Assembly: GCF_004216895.1 (NCBI RefSeq)
Contig: NZ_SGXE01000003.1
Span: 124,001-188,000 of the forward strand
Direction: 5' to 3'
Length of the DNA: 64,000 bases
From: Aquimarina brevivitae
Lineage (GTDB): Bacteria > Bacteroidota > Bacteroidia > Flavobacteriales > Flavobacteriaceae
Of this stretch, positions 53,725 to 62,934 are shown one piece after another. Below the pieces are notes generated by a model. It was not told where the DNA came from and made no database searches. It saw nothing but the letters and a program-made list of their open reading frames with translations. The position numbers and the translations under genes were made by a program. Positions within the stretch are counted from its first letter, which is position 1, and every line of letters starts with the position of its first letter.

Positions 53725-55029
53725 CTATTGCTGTTCCAAAACCTCTCGCATAGCTTTTGCCTTTACTAAACACTCCTCATATTCTTTATCAGGATTTGAT
53801 TTAGCGGTTATGGCACCACCAACAGAATAGGAAATATATTTTTTAGTACTGTTGTACAAAATGCTTCTGATAACAACATTAAAGTCGAAGTCACCCTTAG
53901 GGTTAAAATAACCGATAGCTCCACTATAGACTCCTCGTTTGGTATCTTCCAGTTCTTCTATAATTTTCATAGCAGATACTTTAGGAGCGCCTGTCATACT
54001 GCCCATTGGAAAAGTACTTTCAATGATTTTAACTGGAGAACAATCCACAGCTACCTCTGATGAAACCGTAGAAATCATTTGATGCACTTGCTTAAATGTA
54101 TAGACCTTACACAGCTCCTCTACTTTTACCGATCCCTTTAATGCGGTTTTTGAAAGATCATTACGAACCAAATCCACAATCATAATATTTTCTGATCGTT
54201 CTTTTGAATCATTTGCCAAACTACTGCGCAGATGATCATCCTCTAGTCTAGAACTGGCTCTTTTTGCAGTTCCTTTGATCGGTTGGGATATTACTTTAGT
54301 ACCTTTTTTTCTTAAATACCGCTCAGGAGAAGCCGATAGCACATAGGCATCATTATTCTTAAAAAAAGCAGCAAACGGTGGAGTTGAAATTGAATTAAGG
54401 TGTTGATAGGTTAAATACGGATCAATACAGCTATTCTCTGCATAAAATTCTTGACAAAAATTAGCTTCATAAATATCTCCTCTATGGATGTGTGCTAACA
54501 TACTGTTTACTTTTTCCTTGTAAACATCCTTAGTCATTCTCACACTAATTTTCACCCGCTCGCAGTCTGATTTTTGTTTTACCTCCTGGTTAAATTCAGT
54601 TGCCAAAATTTCTTTATAATCCGCCTCTGCTTCATCGTCCACCATTTTTAAATACGCAAAGGTCACTTTGTTTCCCTTTACAAAAATAATTTTTTTCGGT
54701 TGAAAAAAATACAGATCGGCAAACCCTAAACCGTCGTAATTTTCAGATACTAAATGTTCTGTATCATTTTTAAGGTCATAAGAGATATATCCAAATAACC
54801 AATCATTGGTCAATGATTGGTACTCTTCCAACTTTTTAAATGCATCCTTATAATCCGTTTTTAGTGCAGTAAATGCGTCGACAGCAATTATAAAATCAAA
54901 TGCACCATGTATATCATGATGCGTATTACTGTCTAAAAATAGGATATCGTCAAAACGCTGAGCCCAGTACAAAGACTTTTGTTTAAAAGATTCTATGTTG
55001 GTGATCGTAAATTGCTTCTCCGTTCGCAC
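53725..55029 (-). CDS. pabB: Aminodeoxychorismate synthase component I (PabB)
   Basis: Makes 4-amino-4-deoxychorismate for folate synthesis. 434 residues from a GTG start at 55029, coupled to the upstream stop (TAGTG). The chorismate-binding core has PIKGTAKRASS near 250, where the Lys distinguishes PabB from the Ala of anthranilate synthase; IMIVDLVRNDLSK near 280; FPMGSMTGAPKVSAMKI near 345; and RGVYSGAIGYF near 370. No glutamine amidotransferase domain is fused, and pabA and pabC are not adjacent. Anthranilate synthase is less likely because of the PIKGT motif. Confidence 0.88.
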   Translation of the reverse strand: MRTEKQFTITNIESFKQKSLYWAQRFDDILFLDSNTHHDIHGAFDFIIAVDAFTALKTDYKDAFKKLEEYQSLTNDWLFGYISYDLKNDTEHLVSENYDGLGFADLYFFQPKKIIFVKGNKVTFAYLKMVDDEAEADYKEILATEFNQEVKQKSDCERVKISVRMTKDVYKEKVNSMLAHIHRGDIYEANFCQEFYAENSCIDPYLTYQHLNSISTPPFAAFFKNNDAYVLSASPERYLRKKGTKVISQPIKGTAKRASSRLEDDHLRSSLANDSKERSENIMIVDLVRNDLSKTALKGSVKVEELCKVYTFKQVHQMISTVSSEVAVDCSPVKIIESTFPMGSMTGAPKVSAMKIIEELEDTKRGVYSGAIGYFNPKGDFDFNVVIRSILYNSTKKYISYSVGGAITAKSNPDKEYEECLVKAKAMREVLEQQ

Positions 55030-55568
55030 TAGGTGTTTATTTGGTGTTCAAATGTGCTCAAGACTTCATTAAGCCCTAGTAATAGTGTTTCATTGGTTAT
55101 TTGTTGTGCTTTTTCGTCATAATTTTCGTAAAAAGAGGGAAAACTAAAACTTTCTACTATTTCTGCACCAAATCTAGGCAAAACAAGTTTTGCAAATTCT
55201 AATGAACTTAATCCCCCGCGTTTGCCGGGAGAGGTGCTCATCAGTAATATTTTCTTCCCTTCAAGAAAATTACGATCAATGCGCGAAAGCCAATCTACTA
55301 TATTTTTAAAAAAGGCGCTCCAACTACCATTATGCTCATTTACAGCGATAATTAAAGCATCTGCGTCTTTTATATCCTGTTTTAGTCCTAATCCCATACC
55401 CGGAAATCCTTCGCGCTCTGCATCTTCACTATACATAGGGAAATTATAATCCGACAATCGTAATACTTTAACCGTATGTGCTTTAAAACGAGAAGCTACA
55501 TAAGACACCAATTTTTGATTGATAGAATTGGAACTGTTAGAACCTGCAAAAGCTAAAATTTTTTTCAT
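55029..55568 (-). CDS. NADPH-dependent FMN reductase family protein
   Basis: 179 residues, flavodoxin-like. FAGSNSSNSINQKLV at ~6-20 is the FMN phosphate loop, YSEDAEREGFPG is near 51, and VNEHNGSWSAFFKNIVDWLSR near 78 (key: EHNGS, KNIVDW) and STSPGKRGG near 111 complete the family motifs. It reduces FMN, quinones or chromate-like acceptors; the natural acceptor cannot be read. It is the first gene of a two-gene unit with pabB. Confidence 0.88.
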   Translation of the reverse strand: MKKILAFAGSNSSNSINQKLVSYVASRFKAHTVKVLRLSDYNFPMYSEDAEREGFPGMGLGLKQDIKDADALIIAVNEHNGSWSAFFKNIVDWLSRIDRNFLEGKKILLMSTSPGKRGGLSSLEFAKLVLPRFGAEIVESFSFPSFYENYDEKAQQITNETLLLGLNEVLSTFEHQINT

Positions 55569-55630
55569 CTGCTTTACTTACTTTATGAGTATCAAAAGTA
55601 GCTAAAAACAAAAGAGTCACAAAATAAGTC

Positions 55631-55638
55631 TACCTTTG
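55631..55638 (+). promoter_or_regulatory. -7 box upstream of the DEAD-box helicase
   Basis: TACCTTTG, full match to TAnnTTTG, 20 bp before the TTG start at 55659. It supports that start, since upstream in-frame alternatives would precede the transcript. Confidence 0.5.
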
Positions 55639-55658
55639 CACCAATAAATATTAGCACC

Positions 55659-57008
55659 TTGGATTTTACTGATTTAAACATAACTGCTTCGTTGCGCAAA
55701 GCCATCAATGATTTGGGTTTTGAGCAACCTACCCCAATTCAACAGCAAGCTTTTTCTCCCATATTGTCGGGCAAGGATATTGTTGGCATTGCACAAACAG
55801 GAACAGGAAAAACATTTGCTTACTTGCTACCTGTATTAAGGAATCTACAGTATTCGGAGCAAATAAATCCAAGAGTCCTCATCTTAGTACCCACCAGAGA
55901 ACTGGTACTGCAGGTGGTTCAAGAGACAGAAAAGTTATCCAAATATATGGGTACCCGTGTTCTTGGTGTATACGGAGGCACTAATATTAACACCCAAAAG
56001 AAAGCTGTGGTAGAAGGTCTTGACGTCCTGGTCGCTACGCCCGGAAGATTATTCGACCTGGCAGCCAGTAGGGTGCTGCAGCTAAAGTCTATTCAAAAAT
56101 TAATTATCGATGAAGTTGATGTAATGATGGACTTAGGCTTTAGACCACAATTGATGAACATTTTTGATATTTTACCACGTCAACGACAAAATATCATGTT
56201 CTCCGCAACGATGACTGAAGAAGTGGAAAGTATCATTAAAACTATTTTTATTGCACCCAAAAAAATCTCTGTAGCTAAAAGTGGAACGCCGCTACAAAAC
56301 ATTCAACAATATGGCTACAAAGTTGCCAATTTTAATACTAAAGTCAATTTATTAGTACACCTATTAACCGATACAGAAACCTATATCAAAGTGCTGTTAT
56401 TTGTTAATAACAAAAGAATCGCAGATCGTCTTTTTGAACAGCTAGATATATTTTTTCCTGAGGAATGCGCAGTTATTCATTCAAATAAAACGCAAAACTA
56501 TCGTTTGAGAAGTATTAAACGTTTTGAGAAGGGCGAGCAGCGTATCCTAATTGCCACGGATATTATGGCAAGAGGTATCGATATTGATGATATTACACAC
56601 GTGATCAATGTAGACACCCCAGAATATCCTGAAAACTATATGCATCGTATTGGTAGAACTGGGCGTGCAGAAAAAAAGGGTGTAGCTTTGGTGCTTACAA
56701 CAACCAAAGAAGAACTATATTTAACGGATATTGAAAACCTTATGGAAGTTGCTGTGGAGAAGCTTCCTTTTCCTGATGAAGTTGAAATATCCAACGAATT
56801 AATTCCTGAAGAACAACCTAAACCTGTAGAAGTATACAATCCTTTAAAAAGGAACGAAGACGAAGTCGGACCTGCTTTTCACGAGAAAAAAGCGAAGAAC
56901 CAAAAGGACAATTTGGGTGGTAAATATCACAGAGAAATCAAAAAAAAATATAAAAAACCCAAAACCAAAGGTGATAAGAATTTTAATCGCAGAAAGAAAA
57001 AGAAATAA
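55659..57008 (+). CDS. DEAD-box RNA helicase
   Basis: 449 residues, TTG start. Q motif FEQPTPIQQQ at ~20-29, motif I AQTGTGKT near 44, Ia PTRELVLQ, motif II DEVD (Val in place of Ala), motif III SAT, motif V/VI region ATDIMARGIDIDDITH and HRIGRTGRAEKKG near 330. The C-terminal ~70 residues are strongly basic (KKKYKKPKTKGDKNFNRRKK), typical of an RNA-binding tail. It unwinds RNA, probably in ribosome assembly or cold adaptation. A NYN-LOTUS gene follows by 31 bp, so an RNA-related unit is plausible. Confidence 0.93.
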   Translation: MDFTDLNITASLRKAINDLGFEQPTPIQQQAFSPILSGKDIVGIAQTGTGKTFAYLLPVLRNLQYSEQINPRVLILVPTRELVLQVVQETEKLSKYMGTRVLGVYGGTNINTQKKAVVEGLDVLVATPGRLFDLAASRVLQLKSIQKLIIDEVDVMMDLGFRPQLMNIFDILPRQRQNIMFSATMTEEVESIIKTIFIAPKKISVAKSGTPLQNIQQYGYKVANFNTKVNLLVHLLTDTETYIKVLLFVNNKRIADRLFEQLDIFFPEECAVIHSNKTQNYRLRSIKRFEKGEQRILIATDIMARGIDIDDITHVINVDTPEYPENYMHRIGRTGRAEKKGVALVLTTTKEELYLTDIENLMEVAVEKLPFPDEVEISNELIPEEQPKPVEVYNPLKRNEDEVGPAFHEKKAKNQKDNLGGKYHREIKKKYKKPKTKGDKNFNRRKKKK

Positions 57009-57039
57009 AAATAATCGCCTCTCAAAATCTTAGTACATC

Positions 57040-57816
57040 ATGGAAATAAATTTAGCAGTCCTAATAGATGGAGACAATATACCTTCTGCCTATGTTAAGG
57101 AAATGATGGAAGAAATTGCCAAATATGGCAATCCTACCATCAAAAGAATATACGGAGACTGGACAAAACCTGCGCTAGGCAAGTGGAAAAATGTATTATT
57201 AGAAAATGCTATTTCTCCAATGCAACAGTATGGATATACCAAAGGTAAAAATGCCACGGATTCTGCCATGATTATTGACGCCATGGATATCTTATATTCT
57301 GGCAAAGTCCAAGGCTTTTGTATCGTATCTAGCGATAGTGATTTTACACGATTAGCAACTCGACTCCGTGAAGCGGGTATGAAAGTTTACGGAATTGGCG
57401 AACGCAAAACTCCAGAACCGTTTATTGTAGCTTGTGACAAATTCATATACCTAGAGATTTTGCAATACCATCAAATTGATACTGATGCCAATGCAAATGA
57501 AAATTCTACAGATCAGAAAAGTTCGGTAGAAAAAATGACTGCCAAAGAAATCAAAATCATATCAGCAACCATTGATGATCTTGCAGATGAAGATGGATGG
57601 GCTTTTCTGGGTGATGTTGGTAATCTGATGCAAAAGAAGCAACCTAATTTTGACTCTAGAAATTATGGTTTTCAAAAGTTAACGCCTCTAATAAGATCTA
57701 TCGATACATTTGAAATTGAGCAGTTCGAGGCTCCTAACGGAAGATCAAAATTGATTTATGTAAGAAATAAAAAGAAAACTAACTCCTCCAAAAGGGCTCC
57801 AAGAAGAAAAAAATAA
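57040..57816 (+). CDS. NYN domain ribonuclease-like protein with OST-HTH/LOTUS domain
   Basis: 258 residues. The NYN (PIN-like) domain covers ~1-145: AVLIDGDNIPSAYVKEM with the first catalytic Asp, KGKNATDSAMIIDAMDILYS near 70 with further acidic residues, and IVSSDSDFTRLATRLREAG near 95. The acidic cluster for metal binding is complete. Residues ~165-245 form a LOTUS/OST-HTH RNA-binding domain (WAFLGDVGNLMQKKQPNFDS), and the tail is basic. Function is probably RNA cleavage or binding; the target is unknown. It follows the DEAD-box gene closely in the same direction. Confidence 0.88.
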   Translation: MEINLAVLIDGDNIPSAYVKEMMEEIAKYGNPTIKRIYGDWTKPALGKWKNVLLENAISPMQQYGYTKGKNATDSAMIIDAMDILYSGKVQGFCIVSSDSDFTRLATRLREAGMKVYGIGERKTPEPFIVACDKFIYLEILQYHQIDTDANANENSTDQKSSVEKMTAKEIKIISATIDDLADEDGWAFLGDVGNLMQKKQPNFDSRNYGFQKLTPLIRSIDTFEIEQFEAPNGRSKLIYVRNKKKTNSSKRAPRRKK

Positions 57817-57827
57817 AGCCTTTGCCT

Positions 57828-58373
57828 ATGGCTTCCATATTTGCGCACGGACTTACTGCATTTGCGTTTAGCAAAAGTTTCAAGAACGATCTTTATTCTA
57901 TAAAACTATGGAGTTTAGGTGTAATTTGCGCTATACTTCCAGATGTTGATGTTCTTGGTTTTAAGTTTGGTATTGCCTACGGAGATTTCTGGGGGCATCG
58001 CGGATTTACCCATTCACTACTATTTGCTTGTATCTTAAGTCTTCTTATATGCTTTCTTTTTTATAGGAAAAAAATGAAAGCATATCAAGGTGTTTTTCTT
58101 TTTATATATTTCTTTAGTTGTACAGCCTCACACGGTGTCTTAGATGCGATGACCACGGGAGGACTGGGGATTGCTTTTTTATCGCCTTTTGATACTACAC
58201 GATATTTCTTTCCTTTTAGACCCATACAAGTATCCCCAATAGGAGCAAGTAGATTCTTTAGCCAGTGGGGTCTTAAGGTTATTCTTAGTGAGCTCATTTG
58301 GGTAGGTATACCGGCACTGGGATATATTATGATTACATATTTAGTTCACAATTCATTCAAATCAAAAAATTAA
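57828..58373 (+). CDS. Membrane-bound metal-dependent hydrolase (YdjM/DUF457 family)
   Basis: 181 residues from the ATG at 57828; an in-frame TTG 6 bp earlier is not needed. Four to five transmembrane helices. Metal-binding motifs HGLTAFAFSK near residue 6, LPDVDVLGFKFG near 38, GHRGFTHSLLFA near 58 and SHGVLDAMTTGG near 105 give the His/Asp set of the family. Family members may hydrolyse a membrane lipid or glycolipid, but activity is poorly defined. Its stop overlaps the beta-lactamase start (TAATG). Confidence 0.88.
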   Translation: MASIFAHGLTAFAFSKSFKNDLYSIKLWSLGVICAILPDVDVLGFKFGIAYGDFWGHRGFTHSLLFACILSLLICFLFYRKKMKAYQGVFLFIYFFSCTASHGVLDAMTTGGLGIAFLSPFDTTRYFFPFRPIQVSPIGASRFFSQWGLKVILSELIWVGIPALGYIMITYLVHNSFKSKN

Positions 58374-59131
58374 TGACTAAAAGCTATTTCACTACTATTG
58401 TTTTCTTAGGATTACTATTACTCAGTACTTTACCAGGTAATGCTCAAGATCTTTCCAAGTCAATTACCAAACATTTAGAAATACATAAAATCAATGCATC
58501 CAGTTATGTACACATCTCTACAATCACCTTAGATAGTGGTAATACTTACCCTTGTAATGGTTTTATTTATATCGATGATAAGGAAGCTTTTATTTTTGAT
58601 TCCCCTGCAAACGAAGAAGCGGTCCAAGAACTTATTAAGCTCCTAACATCAAACAACATAGCAATTAAAGGAGTAGTATTCAATCATTTTCACAGAGATT
58701 GTACTGAGGGGATTGAGATTTACCAATCTTTAAACATACCTACCATTGCTTCTACCAAAACTGCCAATATGATGCAAAAAAACAATTCGCCACTACCAGA
58801 TATTACCTTTGAGAATGACCTCCGCCTGAATCTTAAGTCAAAGCAAATTATCAACCAATTTGTGGGTGAGGCACATACATCAGACAATATCATCTCTTAT
58901 TTCCCTGCAGAAAACATATTATTTGGCGGCTGTATGATCAAAAGTCAAGGCGCTCAAAAAGGAAATCTAAGTGATGCTAATGTAAACGAATGGTCCAACA
59001 CAGTCAGCAACATAAAAAAGACATATCCAAACGTTAACATCGTAATTCCTGGACACGGAAAATGGGGTGATGTGGAATTATTAGATTACACCATAAAACT
59101 ATTTCAAAATCAATCTGATAATGAAAAATAA
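58373..59131 (+). CDS. Subclass B1 metallo-beta-lactamase
   Basis: Zinc enzyme that hydrolyses beta-lactams, including carbapenems in characterised relatives. 252 residues from the ATG at 58373. Signal peptide to about residue 25 (IVFLGLLLLSTLPGNAQ). All six B1 zinc ligands are present in order: His105, His107 and Asp109 (NHFHRDCTEG), His168 (GEAHTSDNI), Cys187 (FGGCMIKS) and His228 (IPGHGKWG). Lys190 in the substrate-binding position after the Cys, and NVNEW downstream, also fit B1. It resembles the chromosomal flavobacterial enzymes (BlaB/IND type) and BcII. It overlaps both neighbours, so it appears resident rather than on a cassette. No regulator is adjacent. Confidence 0.88.
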   Translation: MTKSYFTTIVFLGLLLLSTLPGNAQDLSKSITKHLEIHKINASSYVHISTITLDSGNTYPCNGFIYIDDKEAFIFDSPANEEAVQELIKLLTSNNIAIKGVVFNHFHRDCTEGIEIYQSLNIPTIASTKTANMMQKNNSPLPDITFENDLRLNLKSKQIINQFVGEAHTSDNIISYFPAENILFGGCMIKSQGAQKGNLSDANVNEWSNTVSNIKKTYPNVNIVIPGHGKWGDVELLDYTIKLFQNQSDNEK

Positions 59132-60875
59132 AACAGAGAAACAAAATAAAGTCAATATAATATCGGCGTTCAAAACCATTATTTGGCCCAGGAGAAATCT
59201 GGTTTTTATAGGATTACTACTTATTGTATTCAATAGAACAGCGGGATTGATCTTGCCTTGGAAAAGCAAAGCTTTATTAGATGAAGTTATTCCAAGTAAG
59301 GATATGGATCAGCTCTATGATTTATTAATAATCGTAGGAGCAGCTATATTAGTACAGGCCACTACCTCGTTTTTACTTACGCGTATTCTCAGTGTGCAAG
59401 CACAATATTTAATATCAGAACTGCGTGCTAAGGTTCAGAAAAAAGTACTGTCGCTACCTATTAAGTTTTTTGATAATAACAAATCAGGAGCTTTAGTATC
59501 TCGAATTATGAGTGATGTGGAAGGCGTACGCAATTTAATAGGCACGGGATTAGTACAAATGATAGGCGGTATTTTCACCGCAGTAGTATCATTGATCATC
59601 TTAATTTACATAAATCCCTGGATGACTCTTTTTGTACTGGTTCCTGTTAGCCTTTTTGGTTTAGTAGCGCTAAAAGCATTTAAATACATCAGACCCATAT
59701 TTAGAAAACGTGGTCAAATCAATGCTGAAGTCAAAGGACGACTTACCGAATCTCTAGCCGGTGTTAGAGTGATCAAAGCTTTTAATGCCGAAGCGCAAGA
59801 GAACGTAACTTTTGAAAAAGGAGTAGATCGTTTATTTCAAAACGTTAAAAAAAGCCTTACCGCTACTGCCTTAATGACCAGTTCCTCTACTTTTTTACTT
59901 GCCGGTGTAGCCTCAACAGGCATTATGGGGATTGGTGGTTATTATATGATGATCGATGAAATGACAGTTGGAGACTTTCTCTTTTTCACTATGGTTTTGG
60001 CCTTTATGATTGCCCCTATTGTACAGATGAGTAACATCGGAAGCCAATTGACGGAAGCACTAGCTGGCCTGGATAGAACGGAGGAACTTATGAACCTTGA
60101 TCCTGAAGAAGATGAATCCCAAAGAACAATTGAATTGGCAGAGCTAAAAGGAAACATTAAGTTCAATGATGTATGTTTTTCGTATGAAGAAAACAAACGC
60201 GTTTTACACGATATTAACTTTGAAGCTTCCTCTGGTACGGTTACTGCTTTAGTAGGAACTTCAGGTTCAGGAAAATCCACAATTGCTGGTTTGGCGGCCA
60301 CCTTTCTTAATCCAGAAACAGGACGTATTACCATTGATGGTAATGATTTATCCAAAGTAAAACTCAATAGCTATAGAAAATACCTCGGTGTAGTATTACA
60401 AGACGAATTTTTATTTGAAGGTACAATACGAGAAAATATCCTTTTCCCGCGTCCTGATGCTACCGAGGAGCAGTTACAATATGCAGTTAAAGCAGCTTAT
60501 GTTAATGAGTTTACAGATCGATTTGAGAACGGTATGGAAACCATTATCGGAGAAAGAGGTGTCAAACTCTCTGGTGGACAACGGCAACGTATCGCTATAG
60601 CCAGAGCGATACTGGCTAATCCAAAAATCATCATACTAGATGAAGCGACTTCAAATTTGGATACTGAAAGTGAATCTTTGATTCAAAAAAGCTTAGGAGC
60701 CTTAATGCAAGGCAGAACTACTTTTGTTATTGCTCACAGATTAAGCACCATTCGCAAGGCAGATCAAATTTTGGTTATTGAAGCTGGTAAAATTGTAGAA
60801 CGAGGTACACACGATGATTTGATTAGTGCACAAGGGCGCTATTTTGACTTGTATACCTATCAGGCTAAAATCTAA
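59121..60875 (+). CDS. MsbA-type ABC exporter (permease-ATPase)
   Basis: 584-residue half-transporter. Six transmembrane helices occupy ~20-315. The ATPase domain has Walker A GTSGSGKST near 375, Q loop in VVLQDEF, signature LSGGQRQR, Walker B IIILDEATS and H-loop AHRLS. It starts inside the beta-lactamase gene (11-bp overlap), so the two are co-expressed. Such proteins export lipids or drugs; the coupling with a beta-lactamase makes drug or envelope stress export a tempting inference, but unproven. Confidence 0.9.
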   Translation: MKNKTEKQNKVNIISAFKTIIWPRRNLVFIGLLLIVFNRTAGLILPWKSKALLDEVIPSKDMDQLYDLLIIVGAAILVQATTSFLLTRILSVQAQYLISELRAKVQKKVLSLPIKFFDNNKSGALVSRIMSDVEGVRNLIGTGLVQMIGGIFTAVVSLIILIYINPWMTLFVLVPVSLFGLVALKAFKYIRPIFRKRGQINAEVKGRLTESLAGVRVIKAFNAEAQENVTFEKGVDRLFQNVKKSLTATALMTSSSTFLLAGVASTGIMGIGGYYMMIDEMTVGDFLFFTMVLAFMIAPIVQMSNIGSQLTEALAGLDRTEELMNLDPEEDESQRTIELAELKGNIKFNDVCFSYEENKRVLHDINFEASSGTVTALVGTSGSGKSTIAGLAATFLNPETGRITIDGNDLSKVKLNSYRKYLGVVLQDEFLFEGTIRENILFPRPDATEEQLQYAVKAAYVNEFTDRFENGMETIIGERGVKLSGGQRQRIAIARAILANPKIIILDEATSNLDTESESLIQKSLGALMQGRTTFVIAHRLSTIRKADQILVIEAGKIVERGTHDDLISAQGRYFDLYTYQAKI

Positions 60876-60943
60876 GTCTGGAGCAACTTATTTGTTTTCA
60901 ATCTAAATGGATTTCTACGTAACTTAGAACAAAAATAGATACA

Positions 60944-61180
60944 ATGAGTACACCTAAGAGAGCAGGAAATGAACCTATAGCAATAGAATTAGAAAAAGAC
61001 AAGAGATATGCCTGGTGTAGTTGTGGGTATAGCGAAGATCAACCTTTTTGTAATGGTGCGCACAAAAAAGAAGGTGGTATACCTATAGTTTTTACCGTTG
61101 TAGAAGAAAAGAAAGCATACTTATGCACCTGTAAATTAACCAAGACACCTCCTTATTGCGATGGCACCCATAAAGTGTAA
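60944..61180 (+). CDS. Double CDGSH-type iron-sulfur protein
   Basis: 78 residues with two CDGSH-like modules: CSCGYSEDQPFCNGAHK and CTCKLTKTPPYCDGTHK. Each has the Cys-Cys-Cys-His ligand set for one [2Fe-2S] cluster. Cytosolic, no signal peptide. Redox or electron-transfer role is known for the family; a specific partner is not visible. It is separated from the ABC transporter gene by 68 bp and followed by a terminator. Confidence 0.9.
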   Translation: MSTPKRAGNEPIAIELEKDKRYAWCSCGYSEDQPFCNGAHKKEGGIPIVFTVVEEKKAYLCTCKLTKTPPYCDGTHKV

Positions 61181-61216
61181 ACCCCTATCCTAAAATAGAG
61201 GTTTATATTTTTTTTA
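61179..61216 (+). terminator. Terminator after the CDGSH gene
   Basis: AAACC-CTAT/ATAG-GGTTT stem with one internal mismatch and a 7-nt loop, then a T run. It also lies at the end of the convergent gene at 61242. Confidence 0.65.
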
Positions 61217-61241
61217 TTTGATAAATAATTCTTCGTATAAT

Positions 61242-61661
61242 TTAGGCTTTCTCGCTTTGTAGCCAGGTAAGGATAATCGTAGCAATCCTTGTTACGATGA
61301 ATACTACAAAACCAAATACTGGTGGTAAAGCAGAAACTTTAAGACCGGCAGCGAATATATGGGTGGATATTTCCCCAATCTTTTCTACGCTATCGAACAT
61401 TCCTATTACCCCAATTAATTGCCCTAACATCCCCCAAACTAGAGCTAATAACCCTATAGAATTAATCAATTTCGAGTATTTTTCCGACCGAACAGTGTCT
61501 TTTTTGGCAATAAACCAACCAGCTCTTGCAATAAGAAACAAGGAAAGCACCAATAGTAAAAGTAAAGGAATCATAAAAAATAGCCCTCCTTCTTCTAATA
61601 GGCTTACTACAGGAATAAATAATAATGTACTCGCTAATGAAACAATTGTTACTTTGATCAT
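61242..61661 (-). CDS. MotA/TolQ/ExbB-type proton-channel family membrane protein
   Basis: About 139 residues from the ATG at 61661; the frame is open to 61733. Three hydrophobic segments (~5-20, ~26-46 and two near the C-terminus with LLALVWGMLGQLIGVIGMFD and VFGFVVFIVTRIATIIL). The glycine-rich helix with a later Gly-x-Pro-like ALPPVFGFV fits the TolQ/ExbB pore helices. It is shorter than ExbB and lacks a TolR/ExbD partner next to it. Role uncertain. Confidence 0.7.
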   Translation of the reverse strand: MIKVTIVSLASTLLFIPVVSLLEEGGLFFMIPLLLLLVLSLFLIARAGWFIAKKDTVRSEKYSKLINSIGLLALVWGMLGQLIGVIGMFDSVEKIGEISTHIFAAGLKVSALPPVFGFVVFIVTRIATIILTWLQSEKA

Positions 61662-61872
61662 AATGTATGTTTTTATAGTTAACAGTTCCAAAAGTATGGC
61701 GTGTTCTTCTACCTTTTTTATAAATGCGCTCAACTACGGAATTAGCGATGGAATTGACAACGTTTGTTCAAAATTAAAATTTACTTTCCTAAAATTGTTG
61801 AATACGGTATTAAATCTGTATTTGGTAGCTTTATCGCTTTCAATCCAATAAAAATATTGATATTGTAGCACT

Positions 61873-62928
61873 ATGAAAGTAAGCAAAGGAATTATACTAA
61901 AGAAAATAGGTGTCTTTTGTATTCACCTCATTTTTTGGGTTTTAATTCTAATGTGTTACACCTATTTTTTTGGGTACGACACCAATAATAAAAGCTACGC
62001 ATTTTACTTCTCTCTATTTTTAATGCCAGTCACAGTAGGTACTACCTACTATGTTATCGATCAACTGATCCCTAACTATCTGTTACAAAAAAAATATACC
62101 GTGTTTATATTGTACGCGGTATATACCGCTATCATTTCAGCCTTCTTTATTGTCTTATTCTTTTTTTACGGAGTCGTATTTTTGTCTTCCTTTAGCGTAG
62201 CGCAAATGGCGCCAATGACCCGGAGTCCGTTCTTTCTTTTTATAGCTGTTTACTTTGTTATTTTTATTGCTTCAGCAATACGGTTATTGCAATATAACTA
62301 CATTACTAATCAAGCAAATCAAAAGCTTCAGACAAAAATCCTAGAAGCCCAATTACAAGTAAAACAACAGGAGTTGAACTACTTAAAAATGCAAATTCAT
62401 CCTCATTTTCTATTTAATACGCTAAATACCTTATATGGGTTTGCGCTTCAGAAATCAGAGGAGGCTCCTGATATGATTTTAAAATTATCTAATTTACTAG
62501 ATTATCTTTTATATCAAGTTGATAAACCATTAGTATCCTTAGAACAAGAATTACATCATATCAAAGATTATATTTCGCTTGAAAAAATGAGATTTCGTGA
62601 TACTTTGGATGTAACAATAAATGCATTCTGTGATAACAATAGCATTGAAATTCCTCCTATGCTGTTAATACCTTTTATAGAGAACAGCTTTAAACACGGC
62701 AGTTTAGTGAACGGTAAATTAAGCATTGTAATGAACCTGGAGTGCCACCAAAATTCTATTCTATTTTCAATTAAAAATAGTATTGATAAACAAATGGATA
62801 CAACTAATGCTGGTATTGGATTAAAGAATGTTCGAAAGCGATTGGAATTAGTATATCCAAATCAACATCAATTATCCATAAACCAAACCAAAGACTGGTT
62901 TGAAGTAAACCTACATCTAAAAAATTAA
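61873..62928 (+). CDS. LytS-like sensor histidine kinase
   Basis: 351 residues. Four transmembrane helices cover ~12-150. The His_kinase (LytS/YehU type) domain has MQIHPHFLFNTLNTLYG near 175, with the phospho-acceptor His in HPHFLFN, followed by LSNLLDYLLYQ and the ATPase part IPFIENSFKHG (N-box) and GIGLKNVRKRLE. There is no extracytoplasmic sensor domain, so it may sense the membrane or a small ligand. It is 6 bp upstream of its LytTR regulator. Confidence 0.93.
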   Translation: MKVSKGIILKKIGVFCIHLIFWVLILMCYTYFFGYDTNNKSYAFYFSLFLMPVTVGTTYYVIDQLIPNYLLQKKYTVFILYAVYTAIISAFFIVLFFFYGVVFLSSFSVAQMAPMTRSPFFLFIAVYFVIFIASAIRLLQYNYITNQANQKLQTKILEAQLQVKQQELNYLKMQIHPHFLFNTLNTLYGFALQKSEEAPDMILKLSNLLDYLLYQVDKPLVSLEQELHHIKDYISLEKMRFRDTLDVTINAFCDNNSIEIPPMLLIPFIENSFKHGSLVNGKLSIVMNLECHQNSILFSIKNSIDKQMDTTNAGIGLKNVRKRLELVYPNQHQLSINQTKDWFEVNLHLKN

Positions 62929-62934
62929 CAACTA

